The notes below the pieces were generated by a model. That model was given only the letters and a program-made list of their open reading frames with translations. It made no database searches and was not told the DNA's origin. Made by a program: the position numbers and the translations under genes. This document shows, piece after piece, positions 17,574 through 27,066 of a DNA stretch of 64,000 nucleotides; positions within the stretch are counted from its first letter, which is position 1; every line of letters starts with the position of its first letter. The stretch spans positions 248,001 through 312,000 of the forward strand of contig JANNES010000021.1 of NCBI GenBank assembly GCA_031378845.1, read 5' to 3'. This DNA comes from JAJNPS01 sp031378845 (GTDB lineage Bacteria > Pseudomonadota > Alphaproteobacteria > Rhodobacterales > Rhodobacteraceae).

Positions 17574-17951
17574 TTACTTGAAAAGCCAAGAATGATCCGG
17601 TGACGCCTTGCCCAGCAGCACGCGACGCACCTCTGCCGGGGGGCCGTCGCAACCAAAGCCGGTGATGGCCAGCGCGTGCTCGCCGAACGCAAAACCCTTG
17701 CCGATATGGATTACGACACCTTGTCCGGACTGCAAAGTTGGACTGAGCCCCAGACGCCCCCGCCCGGACGCCACGACATAGCGAACCTTTCGGCAGCCCT
17801 CGACCGGCGCGACAAGCCAAATGCCGTAGCGCTGCGACTCCGCGCTTGCAGAAAGACGATAAGGATACGAGGGCCGCGCAAAATCGTCAGCGAATGAAGA
17901 ACCCACCAGCGCAAACGCACCAAGGCCCCCCAGAAAAAGGGAACGCAACAT
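17574..17951 (-). CDS. small exported hypothetical protein
   Basis: 125 residues with a signal peptide (MLRSLFLGGLGAFALVGSSFA) and a mature part of about 100 residues containing two Cys (in VEGCRKVRY and GFGCDGPPA) that may form a disulfide. I do not recognise a family. It stands alone, upstream of the DUF1800-DUF1501 pair on the same strand with a 106-base gap, and divergent from the helicase gene. The signal peptide and codon use make it a real gene. Confidence 0.6.
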   Translation of the reverse strand: MLRSLFLGGLGAFALVGSSFADDFARPSYPYRLSASAESQRYGIWLVAPVEGCRKVRYVVASGRGRLGLSPTLQSGQGVVIHIGKGFAFGEHALAITGFGCDGPPAEVRRVLLGKASPDHSWLFK

Positions 17952-18198
17952 CTAAAACTCCAATATGTTTCCAGACAAAAAATCGTAAAAAAAGCAGTTC
18001 ATTCTAGCGCCGTCAAGATGACAGATCACTGCACAAAAAACCAGCGCTATCGCCATATGCACATGGCAATGCCCGCCGCCTTGACCCCACAGGTCTTTTG
18101 CTTTATCGCCCCCGTGTGACCATTCCGGTCAAGACGCCGGGGCGCCCGGAAATTGCGTCCCACTTTGTGGCCCGATGCCGCATACTTATAGGACGCTT

Positions 18199-19752
18199 AT
18201 GACAAAATTCGAAGACTTGGCGCTAGACCCGCGCGTGCTCAAGGCCGTGACGGAAGCTGGCTACACGACGCCGACGCCGATCCAGGCGCAGGCGATCCCC
18301 CACGCCTTGCAAGGCCGCGACGTGCTGGGCATCGCGCAGACCGGAACCGGCAAGACCGCAAGCTTCGTGCTGCCGATGATCACGCTTTTGGGCCAGGGCC
18401 GCGCCAAGGCGCGCATGCCAAGGTCCCTGGTGCTCGCGCCGACGCGCGAACTGGCCGCTCAGGTCGCGGAAAATTTTGAGACCTATGCCAAATATACCAA
18501 GCTGACCAAAGCCCTTCTGATCGGTGGCGTCAGTTTCGGAGAGCAGGACAAACTGATCGACCGGGGCGTCGATGTCCTTATCGCGACCCCGGGCCGGTTG
18601 CTGGATCATCATGAACGCGGCAAGCTTTTGCTGAACGGCGTGCAGATCATGGTGGTGGACGAGGCCGACCGGATGCTGGACATGGGGTTCATCCCCGACA
18701 TCGAGCGCATCTTTGCGCTGACGCCGTTTACCCGCCAGACGTTCTTTTATTCTGCCACCATGGCGCCCGAGATCGAGCGTTTGACAAACACCTTTCTGTC
18801 TTCCGCGGTCAAGATCGAGGTCGCCCGCCAAGCCACCGCCTCGACCACGATCACCCAAGGACTGGTCAGCTTTGCCCCAAGCCGCAAGGATCGATCGTTT
18901 GCCGACAAACGGGCTGTTCTGCGCGCGTTGATCAAAGCCGAAGGTGACGCCTGCACCAATGCCATCATCTTTTGCAACCGCAAGATGGATGTGGATGTTG
19001 TGGCCAAGTCGCTGAAAGCGCATGGTTTCAACACGGCCCCCATCCATGGCGATCTGGACCAGAGCCAGCGCACCCGCACACTGGAATCCTTCCGCGATGG
19101 CAGTTTGCACCTGCTGGTCGCATCGGATGTGGCCGCGCGTGGCTTGGATATTCCGGCCGTCAGTCACGTGTTCAACTTTGATGTGCCAAGCCATCCTGAG
19201 GACTACGTTCACCGCATTGGCCGCACCGGGCGTGCCGGGCGCGCTGGCAAGGCGTTCACAATCTCAGTACCAAACGACGCAAAATATCTGGCGGCAATCT
19301 TGGCCCTGACCAAAATAGAGATCCCCGTCGTGGCACTGCCCGAGGGTATCGATTTTTCGGACGGCCCGTCGGATCGCGCACCGCGACCGACCGCGGCACG
19401 CGCGGATCGGTCCGAGCGTGCAGAACGCGGTCGCAAAGGTTCCGAGCGGCCCCGCGAGGCGGCGACGTCTCGGATACAGACCCCGGTGGCACCACCTGCC
19501 CCCGCCGCTGAGCCGATGGTTGCGGCGATACCGACAGCGCTGCCCGAACCCCGGCGCAACGACCGCAGTGACCGCAGTCAGGAACCGCGCGAACGCCGCC
19601 CGGATGACCGGCGCGACCGCCGTGACGACCGCCGCGATGCGGGCGTTGTCGGGATGGGTGACCATGTCCCGGATTTCATCATGCGCAGCTTTCAGATCAC
19701 CTCGGAAACCGCTGACGACGCTGATGAAAAGTCCACTGGCACTGCAGGTTGA
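18199..19752 (+). CDS. DEAD-box ATP-dependent RNA helicase (RhlE-like)
   Basis: 517 residues from ATG at 18199, preceded by AGGACG. Core motifs in order: Q motif (GYTTPTPIQAQAIP), AQTGTGKTASFVLP, PTRELAAQ, TPGRLLD, VVDEADRMLDMGF, SAT, then helicase C with DVAARGLDIP and HRIGRTGRAGRAG. A low-complexity tail of about 140 residues is very rich in Arg and Asp (RNDRSDRSQEPRERR and similar), as in RhlE-type helicases that use basic tails for RNA binding. Likely roles are ribosome assembly and cold adaptation of RNA structure. A GC-rich hairpin follows the stop codon. Confidence 0.93.
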   Translation: MTKFEDLALDPRVLKAVTEAGYTTPTPIQAQAIPHALQGRDVLGIAQTGTGKTASFVLPMITLLGQGRAKARMPRSLVLAPTRELAAQVAENFETYAKYTKLTKALLIGGVSFGEQDKLIDRGVDVLIATPGRLLDHHERGKLLLNGVQIMVVDEADRMLDMGFIPDIERIFALTPFTRQTFFYSATMAPEIERLTNTFLSSAVKIEVARQATASTTITQGLVSFAPSRKDRSFADKRAVLRALIKAEGDACTNAIIFCNRKMDVDVVAKSLKAHGFNTAPIHGDLDQSQRTRTLESFRDGSLHLLVASDVAARGLDIPAVSHVFNFDVPSHPEDYVHRIGRTGRAGRAGKAFTISVPNDAKYLAAILALTKIEIPVVALPEGIDFSDGPSDRAPRPTAARADRSERAERGRKGSERPREAATSRIQTPVAPPAPAAEPMVAAIPTALPEPRRNDRSDRSQEPRERRPDDRRDRRDDRRDAGVVGMGDHVPDFIMRSFQITSETADDADEKSTGTAG

Positions 19753-19780
19753 ACGTCATCTGACGCGCTGGCGGAACCGG

Positions 19781-19803
19781 CTGGAGGGTTTCACACCCTC
19801 CAG
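19781..19803 (+). terminator. hairpin downstream of the DEAD-box helicase gene
   Basis: CTGGAGGGT and ACCCTCCAG form a perfect 9-base-pair stem around TTCAC, 29 bases after the helicase stop. There is no long T-run, but GC-rich 3' hairpins of this kind commonly end roseobacter transcripts. The opposing 3-hydroxyisobutyrate dehydrogenase-like gene ends at 19858, so it may serve both strands. Confidence 0.55.
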
Positions 19804-19857
19804 ACCACCCGTGGGATACTTGTGAACAGAAAAATGCACAAGGTCATCTCGCGCGGC

Positions 19858-20766
19858 TTAGACCAGCCGCGCCGGGAACCCCTCGGCGCGCAGGTCCGTG
19901 CCGAGCAACTCTTCCAGCAGCTTCACGATTTGGGTGGATTGCGCTGCACCGCCATAGGCCGCCTTGCCTTTGAGAAAGGTCTGTTGGGTCATCGAGGCCA
20001 AATCCAGCGGCACGCCGAACTCACGCCCGAAGCCCATCGCAAAGCCCAGATCCTTGAGCGCCAGATCCATCGAGAATGCGATGTCATAGCTGCCGTTCAG
20101 GATCAGTTGGCCTTCGGTTTCATGCACGAAGCTGGAGCCAGACGAGGCGGCAATCGCCTCCCACGCAGTTTTCAGATCCAAGCCCCCGCGTTTGGCAAGC
20201 ATCAGCGCCTCGCCATCGGCCACGAGATGGATAAACGCCAGCATGTTGGTGATCACCTTGATGACCGCTGCCGAACCCAGTGGCCCCATGTAGAAGATAC
20301 GGTTGCCGATCACCTGCAAGGCCGGACGGTGCATCTCGAAAAGCGCCTTGTCACCCCCGACCAGCACGGTGATCTCTCCACGTGCGGCCAGATGCACGCC
20401 CCCCGTGACCGGCGCTTCGAGCAACGTCACGCCGGACTCGGCGGCAAGTGCCCCCAATCGCACGATGTCATCGCGGCCAAGCGTCGAGGTCTCGATCCAG
20501 GTCGCGCCCGGCTTCAGCGTCGTCAGAACTTCGGCCAGAACTGCCTCACTGACGGCAGGCGAAGGCAGGCACGTAAAGACGTGATCAACCTGCCCGGCCA
20601 GATCCGCCGCCGAGCTTGCGACCCTGGCCCCCAGCGCGCGATGACGCGCCGACAGCCTTGCATCGTGATCATAGACGACAACATCAAAACCTGCGCGGAT
20701 CAGGCTTGCCGCGAGATGCCCGCCAAGATTGCCAAGACCAATATAGCCGTAAATCAAGCGCCCCAC
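19858..20766 (-). CDS. NAD(P)-dependent beta-hydroxyacid dehydrogenase (3-hydroxyisobutyrate dehydrogenase family)
   Basis: 302 residues starting at GTG 20766. Rossmann motif YGYIGLGNLGGHLAASLI, the substrate-binding VTGGVHLAARGEITVLVGG and the catalytic Lys in SAAVIKVITNMLAF mark the 3-hydroxyisobutyrate/tartronate-semialdehyde reductase family. It is the last gene of a seven-gene operon and overlaps the upstream aldehyde dehydrogenase by 13 bases. A role in interconverting a hydroxyacid and its semialdehyde would fit between the alcohol and aldehyde dehydrogenases of the operon, but the substrate is not known. Confidence 0.87.
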   Translation of the reverse strand: MGRLIYGYIGLGNLGGHLAASLIRAGFDVVVYDHDARLSARHRALGARVASSAADLAGQVDHVFTCLPSPAVSEAVLAEVLTTLKPGATWIETSTLGRDDIVRLGALAAESGVTLLEAPVTGGVHLAARGEITVLVGGDKALFEMHRPALQVIGNRIFYMGPLGSAAVIKVITNMLAFIHLVADGEALMLAKRGGLDLKTAWEAIAASSGSSFVHETEGQLILNGSYDIAFSMDLALKDLGFAMGFGREFGVPLDLASMTQQTFLKGKAAYGGAAQSTQIVKLLEELLGTDLRAEGFPARLV

Positions 20767-22184
20767 CCCACGATACCCTTGACTTCACAATAGTCGTGGA
20801 TGCCCCAATCGGCATATTCGCGGCCGTTGCCGGACTGCTTGTAGCCGCCAAAGGGTGCAAATGTATCCCAGGCCGGGTAATTGAGGTTGACGGTTCCTGC
20901 CCTCAGTTTTCGCGCGATCGGCCGCGCCTCTTCGACCGGCCCCGCGATAAAGGCAGCCAGACCATAGGGCGTGTCATTCGCCTCGATCACCGCCTGATCA
21001 ATGGTGTCATAGGGCAGGATGACGAGAACAGGGCCAAAGATTTCTTCACGCGCCACCGTCATGTCATTGGTGACATTTCCGAAAATCGTTGGCCGGACGA
21101 AGTATCCCCGGTTCAATCCCGCTGGCCGACCGGTGCCGCCGGTGACAAGTGTCGCGCCTTCATCAATGCCTTTCTGGATCAGGCCCTGTACCTTGTCGAA
21201 ATGCACCTTGCTGACCAGCGGCCCCATCGTGGTGGCGGTATCGCGCGGGTCGCCAACGACGACGGCTTCGGCAGCAATCTTGGCAATTTCAAGCGCCTTG
21301 TCGTGCAGGGCGCGGGGCACGAACATGCGGGTTGGCGCGTCGCACGATTGCCCGGTATTGCCCATGCAACCCTCGACGCCGCCCACCACCGCGGCCTGCA
21401 GGTCCGCCGACGCGAGGATGATGTTGGGCGACTTGCCCCCCAATTCCTGCGCCACGCGCTTTACCGTCGGCGCCGCCGCCGCCGCGACCGCGGTCCCGGC
21501 GCGGGTCGATCCGGTAAAGGACACCATGTCCACCTCGGGATGCGACGAGATCCGCGCGCCGACCTCCAAACCGTTGCCGTGAACGAGGTTGAACACGCCG
21601 GGCGGCACACCTGCATCATGGCAGACCTGCGCAAAGAGCGTTCCCGAAAGCGGCGCTATCTCAGAAGGTTTCAACACCATCGTACAGCCAGCCACCAGCG
21701 CGGGTGCGACCTTGCACGCGATCTGGTTCATCGGCCAGTTCCAGGGCGTGATCAGTGCACAGACGCCCACACCTTCGAGCACGATGCGCGTGTCACCGCG
21801 CATGTATTCCCATTTCATCTCTTCGGCAGCCTTAATGGTGCTTTCGATGTGCACCTGACCCGCCCAGGCCTGCGATCCGCGGGCCCATTCGATCGGCGCG
21901 CCCATCTCGGTCGACATCACTTGCGCAAAATCCTCATAGCGCTCGTTGTAGATCTCCAGGATGCGCTTGACCAAGGCGATGCGTTCTTTGACCGGCACCA
22001 CCGTCCATGCGCCAAATGCCGCGCGTGCGGCAAGGATCGCGCGGTCCGCATCGGCAGCATTGCCCATCGCGACGTCACAGACGATCTCTTCGCTCGCAGG
22101 ATTTTCAACCCCCATCCTGTGCGTCGAAATCGGGTCGACCCATTGGCCATTTATATAGAATTTCAGCATGTTGGCAGGGATCAT
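20754..22184 (-). CDS. NAD(P)-dependent aldehyde dehydrogenase
   Basis: 476 residues, ATG at 22184 with a GAGG site. Full ALDH fold: ITPWNWPMNQI, SFTGSTRAGTAV, the general-base Glu in AQELGGKSPNI and the nucleophilic Cys in NTGQSCDAPTR, then EEIFGPVL. It oxidises an aldehyde to the acid; betaine-aldehyde-like or semialdehyde substrates are possible. It starts 7 bases after the MttB homologue's stop and overlaps the following dehydrogenase, so it belongs to the methylated-amine operon. Confidence 0.92.
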   Translation of the reverse strand: MIPANMLKFYINGQWVDPISTHRMGVENPASEEIVCDVAMGNAADADRAILAARAAFGAWTVVPVKERIALVKRILEIYNERYEDFAQVMSTEMGAPIEWARGSQAWAGQVHIESTIKAAEEMKWEYMRGDTRIVLEGVGVCALITPWNWPMNQIACKVAPALVAGCTMVLKPSEIAPLSGTLFAQVCHDAGVPPGVFNLVHGNGLEVGARISSHPEVDMVSFTGSTRAGTAVAAAAAPTVKRVAQELGGKSPNIILASADLQAAVVGGVEGCMGNTGQSCDAPTRMFVPRALHDKALEIAKIAAEAVVVGDPRDTATTMGPLVSKVHFDKVQGLIQKGIDEGATLVTGGTGRPAGLNRGYFVRPTIFGNVTNDMTVAREEIFGPVLVILPYDTIDQAVIEANDTPYGLAAFIAGPVEEARPIARKLRAGTVNLNYPAWDTFAPFGGYKQSGNGREYADWGIHDYCEVKGIVGWGA

Positions 22185-22191
22185 GACGGCC

Positions 22192-23745
22192 TCACTTGAA
22201 GTAGATGTTATAGGTAGCGCGGATCATCGCATCGATCTCGGGATCGATCTGGCAACCGGCTTTGGCAAGAATACTATTCTTGCGTGCGATCGCCCCGTCA
22301 AGCAGCAGCGGCTTGCCGGCCTCGTTCCACTCCTTTGGACTCATCCGGTTCCCCACGACGGGATAGATGTATTCCGTCTGCATCAATTTCAGCGTCTGGT
22401 CGGAGCCAAGGTAATGTCCCGGCCCGCCAAGGCAGACCTCTTTCATCGCCTCGATGCTGGTACTGTCGGGTGTCACGTCGATACCGCGCACCAAACGCAT
22501 GGCCTGACCCAGAAGATCGTCGCCCAGCACAAGGCTTTCAAGGCAAAACCCCAACAGCGAGGCATGCATGCCCACGGCCTCATAGCACATGTTCAAGCCC
22601 GCGAGGCCTGCAAGAGAGTTGGTGATCCCCTGCTCCCATCCGGCCTGCATGTCCGGCAGCTTGCTGTCGGAAATGCCCGAGGCGGCGCCCCCAGGCAGGT
22701 CGTAGAACCGGTGCATCTGCGCGCAGCCTGCCGTCAGCAACGCCTGTTCTGCCGACCCGCCCGACATCGCCCCCGTGCGCAGGTCGCTGACGAATGGCCA
22801 GGTGCCAAAGATGCAGGGCGCGCCTTTCTTGATCGCGTTCGCATAGACGACGCCCGCAAGGCATTCGGCCACCGCCTGCACGATTGTCAGGGCGATGGGG
22901 GCCGGTGCCGTCGCCCCCGCCTGCCCCGCCGACAACAGCAGCATCGGCATGCCGCGACGAATGCAATCCTCCATCGTGATGCACGACTCCTCGGCAAACT
23001 TCATCGGTGGAACAACGAAACAGTTGGAGTTGCTAACAAAAGGCCGCTCACGCCATTTATCTTCTCCGCCCGCCACCGCGTAGAGCATCTCAAAGCAATC
23101 GGCGACATGCGACGGGTCGGAAAAACTGGTGCCAACATGCTTTTTGGTGCCTGACAGACATCCGTACAGTGTGTTCAGATCCATCTCGCGGTTGTCCATG
23201 ACATCGCGGCAGACCATGGTGCGCTGGTAGAAGTGAATGTTATCAAGGTTATCCACCAGACGCGCCGCATCATACAGGTCTTGCGCGGTGCTTTCACGAT
23301 ACTCCAGCGTGATCGGGTCCACGATATGCACCGCCGCCCCTGCCGTGCCGTAATGGACGTTTGTCCCCGACAAGTGCAGGTCACGCCGGGGATCGCGCGC
23401 GTGCAGCGTGATGTTGCGCGCGGCGACCGCCACCATGTCCTCGACCAAGGAACGCGGGAACCGCAGTCGGCCGTCATCACCTTGAATCGCCCCGGCAGCC
23501 GTCATGACCTCGACCCCCGACGGAGGCGCCTGGCTCAGCCCGATCTCCTCCAGCGCCTGCAAAGCGCTTTCATGAATCTGCGTCACCGCCACATCGCTCA
23601 GCGGCCGGTATCGCCCGCCTGGCATCCCCGGCCGGACAGGGCGCACATTGTCTGCCAAAGGGGCAGCGCGCATCGCAACGCGCGCCTCGCGCCCGCCCGA
23701 CCGCCGCGACCGAACCGGCTCACACACTTCGCCAACACCGCTCAT
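22192..23745 (-). CDS. MttB-family (trimethylamine methyltransferase-like) corrinoid methyltransferase homologue, non-pyrrolysine
   Basis: 517 residues, ATG at 23745 with an AGGGG site. It matches the MttB superfamily along its length: the Arg-rich N-terminus, RPGMPGGRYRPLS, NVHYGTAGAAVHIVDP, the barrel motifs LLLSAGQAGATAPAPIAL and the C-terminal GPGHYLGSDQTLKLM. No amber codon interrupts the frame, so it is of the non-pyrrolysine type, like the glycine-betaine methyltransferase MtgB. Such enzymes move a methyl group from a quaternary amine to a corrinoid protein. No corrinoid (MttC-like) gene is in the window, and it lies in an operon with two GcvT-containing demethylases. Confidence 0.87.
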   Translation of the reverse strand: MSGVGEVCEPVRSRRSGGREARVAMRAAPLADNVRPVRPGMPGGRYRPLSDVAVTQIHESALQALEEIGLSQAPPSGVEVMTAAGAIQGDDGRLRFPRSLVEDMVAVAARNITLHARDPRRDLHLSGTNVHYGTAGAAVHIVDPITLEYRESTAQDLYDAARLVDNLDNIHFYQRTMVCRDVMDNREMDLNTLYGCLSGTKKHVGTSFSDPSHVADCFEMLYAVAGGEDKWRERPFVSNSNCFVVPPMKFAEESCITMEDCIRRGMPMLLLSAGQAGATAPAPIALTIVQAVAECLAGVVYANAIKKGAPCIFGTWPFVSDLRTGAMSGGSAEQALLTAGCAQMHRFYDLPGGAASGISDSKLPDMQAGWEQGITNSLAGLAGLNMCYEAVGMHASLLGFCLESLVLGDDLLGQAMRLVRGIDVTPDSTSIEAMKEVCLGGPGHYLGSDQTLKLMQTEYIYPVVGNRMSPKEWNEAGKPLLLDGAIARKNSILAKAGCQIDPEIDAMIRATYNIYFK

Positions 23746-23794
23746 ATTGCCCCTGCTTTCATCTTTGCAAAAGTATCCATGGTCTGGAACCCCA

Positions 23795-24625
23795 TCAGGT
23801 GCCAGCTCCCCTGACCATCAGCGCATCCGTCTCCGCCGCCGGCGCCGCGCCATGCAGCGACGTGAACGACCCCTGCCCGAACATCGCCCCGACCGCATCG
23901 CGGATCACCGCATGGGTCAGCCGCGCCACCTGCGCACCGACCGAAATCCGCCGCACCCCCATCGTCGCCAGTTCCGTCACCGTCATGTCTCGCAGCGGGC
24001 CGGAGGCCAGCGCGTTGACCGGTTTGTCCACCGAGGCCAGCACCTGCGCCAATTCCCCCCGCGAGCCGAGCCGCGGCAGATACAACAGATCGGCCCCCGC
24101 CGCCGCAAAGGCCTGCAATCGACGGATGCCCTCGGCCAGATCATAACTGCCGTGCATCACGCCGTCCGCCCGACCAACCAGAACGAAGGGCCGCCCCAGC
24201 GCCCGCACCGCCGAGGCTGCGGCGCGAATACGCTCCACCGCCAGATCGAAGGGATAGGACGGATAACCGGCCAGCATCCGTGTGTCCTCGATCGAACAGC
24301 CCGACAGGCCGACCGACCCGGCCAGCCGCACCGTCTCGGCCACGCCGTCCGGGTCATCGGCAAAGCCGTTCTCAAAGTCGCCCGACACCGGCAACGGCGT
24401 CGCGGCAACAAGGAGTTCGGCATGCGCCAGCGCCTCGTCGCGATTCACGCCGCCCGGATCGGTGCGCCCAAGCGTAAAGGCATGCGCCCCCGAACTCGTC
24501 GCCAGCGCCTGTGCGCCCAAGCCCGCCATCATCCGTGCCGTCCCCGCGTCCCATGGGTTCGGGATCACGAAACAGCCCGATTGATGCAGATCCCAGAACT
24601 TCTGATGCCGTGCATTCAGTGTCAT
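23795..24625 (-). CDS. isocitrate lyase/phosphoenolpyruvate mutase superfamily protein
   Basis: 276 residues. Motifs FVIPNPWDAGTARMMAGLG, SSGAHAFTLGRTD, the metal-site DFENGFADDP, GCSIEDTR and VGRADGVMHG identify the PEP mutase/ICL superfamily. The group includes oxaloacetate decarboxylase-like, methylisocitrate lyase and phosphonate enzymes; this short subgroup has no assigned reaction that I can name. Its ATG overlaps the stop of the upstream DMGDH-like gene (ATGA). A C-C bond-cleaving step in the operon's pathway is a reasonable inference. Confidence 0.83.
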   Translation of the reverse strand: MTLNARHQKFWDLHQSGCFVIPNPWDAGTARMMAGLGAQALATSSGAHAFTLGRTDPGGVNRDEALAHAELLVAATPLPVSGDFENGFADDPDGVAETVRLAGSVGLSGCSIEDTRMLAGYPSYPFDLAVERIRAAASAVRALGRPFVLVGRADGVMHGSYDLAEGIRRLQAFAAAGADLLYLPRLGSRGELAQVLASVDKPVNALASGPLRDMTVTELATMGVRRISVGAQVARLTHAVIRDAVGAMFGQGSFTSLHGAAPAAETDALMVRGAGT

Positions 24626-27066
24626 GACTTGATCCTTTCGGCCTTGGGGTCATGCATCGGCACCAGCGAGGCCACCGCCGCGTGCCGAACGCCCGCCACT
24701 TCGATCTGATAGCTCGAACCAAGCACCTCCGCTTCGGTCTGACCCACGCAGGGCACATAACCCATGCCAATCGCGCCGCCGAGGAAATGACCGTAATTGC
24801 CGCTCGTCACCGGCCCGACGATCCGCCCGTCGCGCACTATCGCCTCGTTGTGAAACAACAGGGGTGCAGGATCCGTCAGCCGGAACTGCACCAACCGCCG
24901 CTCCAGCCCCGCCTGTTCGCGGCGCAGCACCGCATCGCGTCCGATGTAGGCGGCCTTTTTGCGGCTGGCTGTAAAGCCGAGGCCCGCCTCCAGAACATGA
25001 TCCTCATCGGTGATGTCATGACCCCAGTGGCGATAGGCCTTTTCGATCCGGCAGCTGTCGAGCGTATGCAGACCGCACAGCTTCAGCCCCAGATCGGCTC
25101 CAGCCTCTTCCAGCGCCTCAAAGACGTGAGCCGTCTGGTCGGAACTTGCATAAATCTCCCACCCCAACTCTCCCACGTAAGTTACGCGGTGGGCGCGGGC
25201 GAGGCCCATGCCGATCTCGATTTCCTTTGCAGTACCAAATGGATGGGCGGTGTTGCTGAAGTCATTTGGTGACACCCGAGCCATCAGATCGCGCGCCTTT
25301 GGTCCCATGATGCACAAGACCGATTCTGCCGCCGTCATGTCGGTAATGACCGCGAAATCATCCCCCAGATGCGCGCGCATCCAGGCGAGGTTGCGCTGCA
25401 AGGTCGCCCCCGGCACGACCAGAAGATAGGCGGTTTCCGACAGGCGCGTGACCGTGAGATCCGCCTCGATCCCGCCGCGGGGGTTCAAAAGCATGGTATA
25501 GACGATCCGGCCCGCCGCCACATCCATCTCGGCCGAGCAGATGCGGTTGAGATAGCGACAGGCATCGCGACCCTCGACCCGGATTTTCCCAAATGACGTC
25601 ATATCGAAAAAGCCGACGCCGTTGCGGACCGCCAGATGCTCGGCCTTCTGGTTGTCAAACCAGTTCTGCCGCTTCCAGCTGTAGCGGTATTCCCGCTCCT
25701 GCCCTTCGTTGGCGAACCAGTTCGTCCGCTCCCAGCCCGCGATCTCGCCAAAGACGGCCCCGCGCGCCTTCAGATGGTCGTGCAAGGGTGTGCGCCGCAC
25801 CCCGCGCGCGGTTTCCACCTGACGGTAGGGGAAATGGTCGGCGTAAAGCAGACCCAAAGTCTCGGTGACCCGCTCTTTCAGGTATTTGCGGTTCTTCTGG
25901 AAGGGCTGCGCGCGGCGGATGTCGACCTCCCAAAGGTCGAAGGGCGCTTCACCTTCGGTGATCCAGTGCGCCAGCGCCATACCGGCACCGCCCGCCCCCG
26001 CAATCCCGACAGAGTTGTAACCCGCAGCGATCCAGTAGCCGCCCAGTTCCGGTGCCTCGCCCAGATAATAGCGGTCATCGGGGGTAAAGCTCTCGGGGCC
26101 GTTGAAAAAGGTGTGGATGCCGGCGGTCTGGAACAGCGGCAGGCGGTTCATCGCGTGTTCGAGGATCGGCTGGAAATGGTCCCAGTCCTCGGGCAGCGTG
26201 TCGAACATGAAATCCTCGCGGATGCCATTCATGCCCCAGGGTTTGGCCTTTGGCTCGAACGCCCCCACCATCATCTTGCCGGCATCCGATTTGTAGTAGG
26301 CGCATTCGTCCGGCACCCGCAGCACCGGTAAATGTCCAAGCCCTGCAATGGGTTCCGTGATCAGGTAAAAGTGCTCGCAGGCATGCAGCGGCAGGGTCAC
26401 GCCCGACGCGTTGGCCAGATCGCGCCCCCACATACCGCCACAGTTCACCACGACGTCGGTGGCGATATGCGCCGGCTCGCCGTCAGCACCGACATAGTCG
26501 ACGCCCGTCACGCAGCCCGCTGTCTTGGTGACCCCGGTCACCTTTGAGTGCTCGAAAATCTGCGCGCCCCGCATCCGGGCACCCTTGGCCAACGCCATGG
26601 CAATATTGGCCGGGTCGCATTGCCCGTCCAGAGGCAGCGCCACCGCGCCCACGACACCGTCGATGTTCAGGTGCGGATATTTCGCCAGCGCCTCCTGGGC
26701 CGAGATCTCATGCACCTCGACATCGAAAATCCGCGCGACGGTTGCTTGGCGCAGCAATTCCTCGTGGCGCGCCTCGGTCAGGGCTACGGAAATCGACCCG
26801 ACTTGCCGCATGCCGGTTTCAACCCCGGTCTCAGCCGCCAGTTTCACGTACAGATCCGCCGAATACTTCGCCAGACGCGTCATGTTGGCCGATCCGCGCA
26901 ACTGGCCGATCAGCCCTGCCGCGTGCCAAGTCGTGCCCGATGTCAGCTGCTTGCGCTCCAGCAGCACGACATCCGTCCACCCGGCCTTCGCCAGATGATA
27001 CGCGACCGAGCAGCCCGAGACGCCGCCCCCGATGATCACCGCGCGGGCTTGCTTGGGAATGCTCAT
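24622..27066 (-). CDS. dimethylglycine dehydrogenase-like FAD/GcvT fusion enzyme (paralogue 2)
   Basis: 814 residues. FAD domain (AVIIGGGVSGCSVAYHLAKAGW) with the flavinylation His in SGTTWHAAGLIGQLRGSANM, central FAO_M domain, then GcvT domains (VTYVGELGWEIYAS, DSCRIEKAYRHWGHD). It resembles paralogue 1 more closely (shared GLxGQLR..AN segment) than the third copy. Expected to oxidise an N-methyl group with transfer to tetrahydrofolate in the cytoplasm. It overlaps both neighbours by four bases (ATGA), which indicates tight translational coupling with the alcohol dehydrogenase and the lyase. Confidence 0.88.
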   Translation of the reverse strand: MSIPKQARAVIIGGGVSGCSVAYHLAKAGWTDVVLLERKQLTSGTTWHAAGLIGQLRGSANMTRLAKYSADLYVKLAAETGVETGMRQVGSISVALTEARHEELLRQATVARIFDVEVHEISAQEALAKYPHLNIDGVVGAVALPLDGQCDPANIAMALAKGARMRGAQIFEHSKVTGVTKTAGCVTGVDYVGADGEPAHIATDVVVNCGGMWGRDLANASGVTLPLHACEHFYLITEPIAGLGHLPVLRVPDECAYYKSDAGKMMVGAFEPKAKPWGMNGIREDFMFDTLPEDWDHFQPILEHAMNRLPLFQTAGIHTFFNGPESFTPDDRYYLGEAPELGGYWIAAGYNSVGIAGAGGAGMALAHWITEGEAPFDLWEVDIRRAQPFQKNRKYLKERVTETLGLLYADHFPYRQVETARGVRRTPLHDHLKARGAVFGEIAGWERTNWFANEGQEREYRYSWKRQNWFDNQKAEHLAVRNGVGFFDMTSFGKIRVEGRDACRYLNRICSAEMDVAAGRIVYTMLLNPRGGIEADLTVTRLSETAYLLVVPGATLQRNLAWMRAHLGDDFAVITDMTAAESVLCIMGPKARDLMARVSPNDFSNTAHPFGTAKEIEIGMGLARAHRVTYVGELGWEIYASSDQTAHVFEALEEAGADLGLKLCGLHTLDSCRIEKAYRHWGHDITDEDHVLEAGLGFTASRKKAAYIGRDAVLRREQAGLERRLVQFRLTDPAPLLFHNEAIVRDGRIVGPVTSGNYGHFLGGAIGMGYVPCVGQTEAEVLGSSYQIEVAGVRHAAVASLVPMHDPKAERIKS

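Noticed and set aside
18223..19212. A 329-codon open frame opposite the DEAD-box helicase
   Set aside because: The plus-strand helicase has all its motifs; the antisense frame has none and only reflects base composition.
20616..22199. A 527-codon plus-strand frame opposite the ALDH and HIBADH genes
   Set aside because: It covers two well-supported minus-strand genes and its translation shows no family motif.
22192..23745. Pyrrolysine in the MttB homologue
   Set aside because: The frame contains no internal TAG; the gene belongs to the non-pyrrolysine branch.
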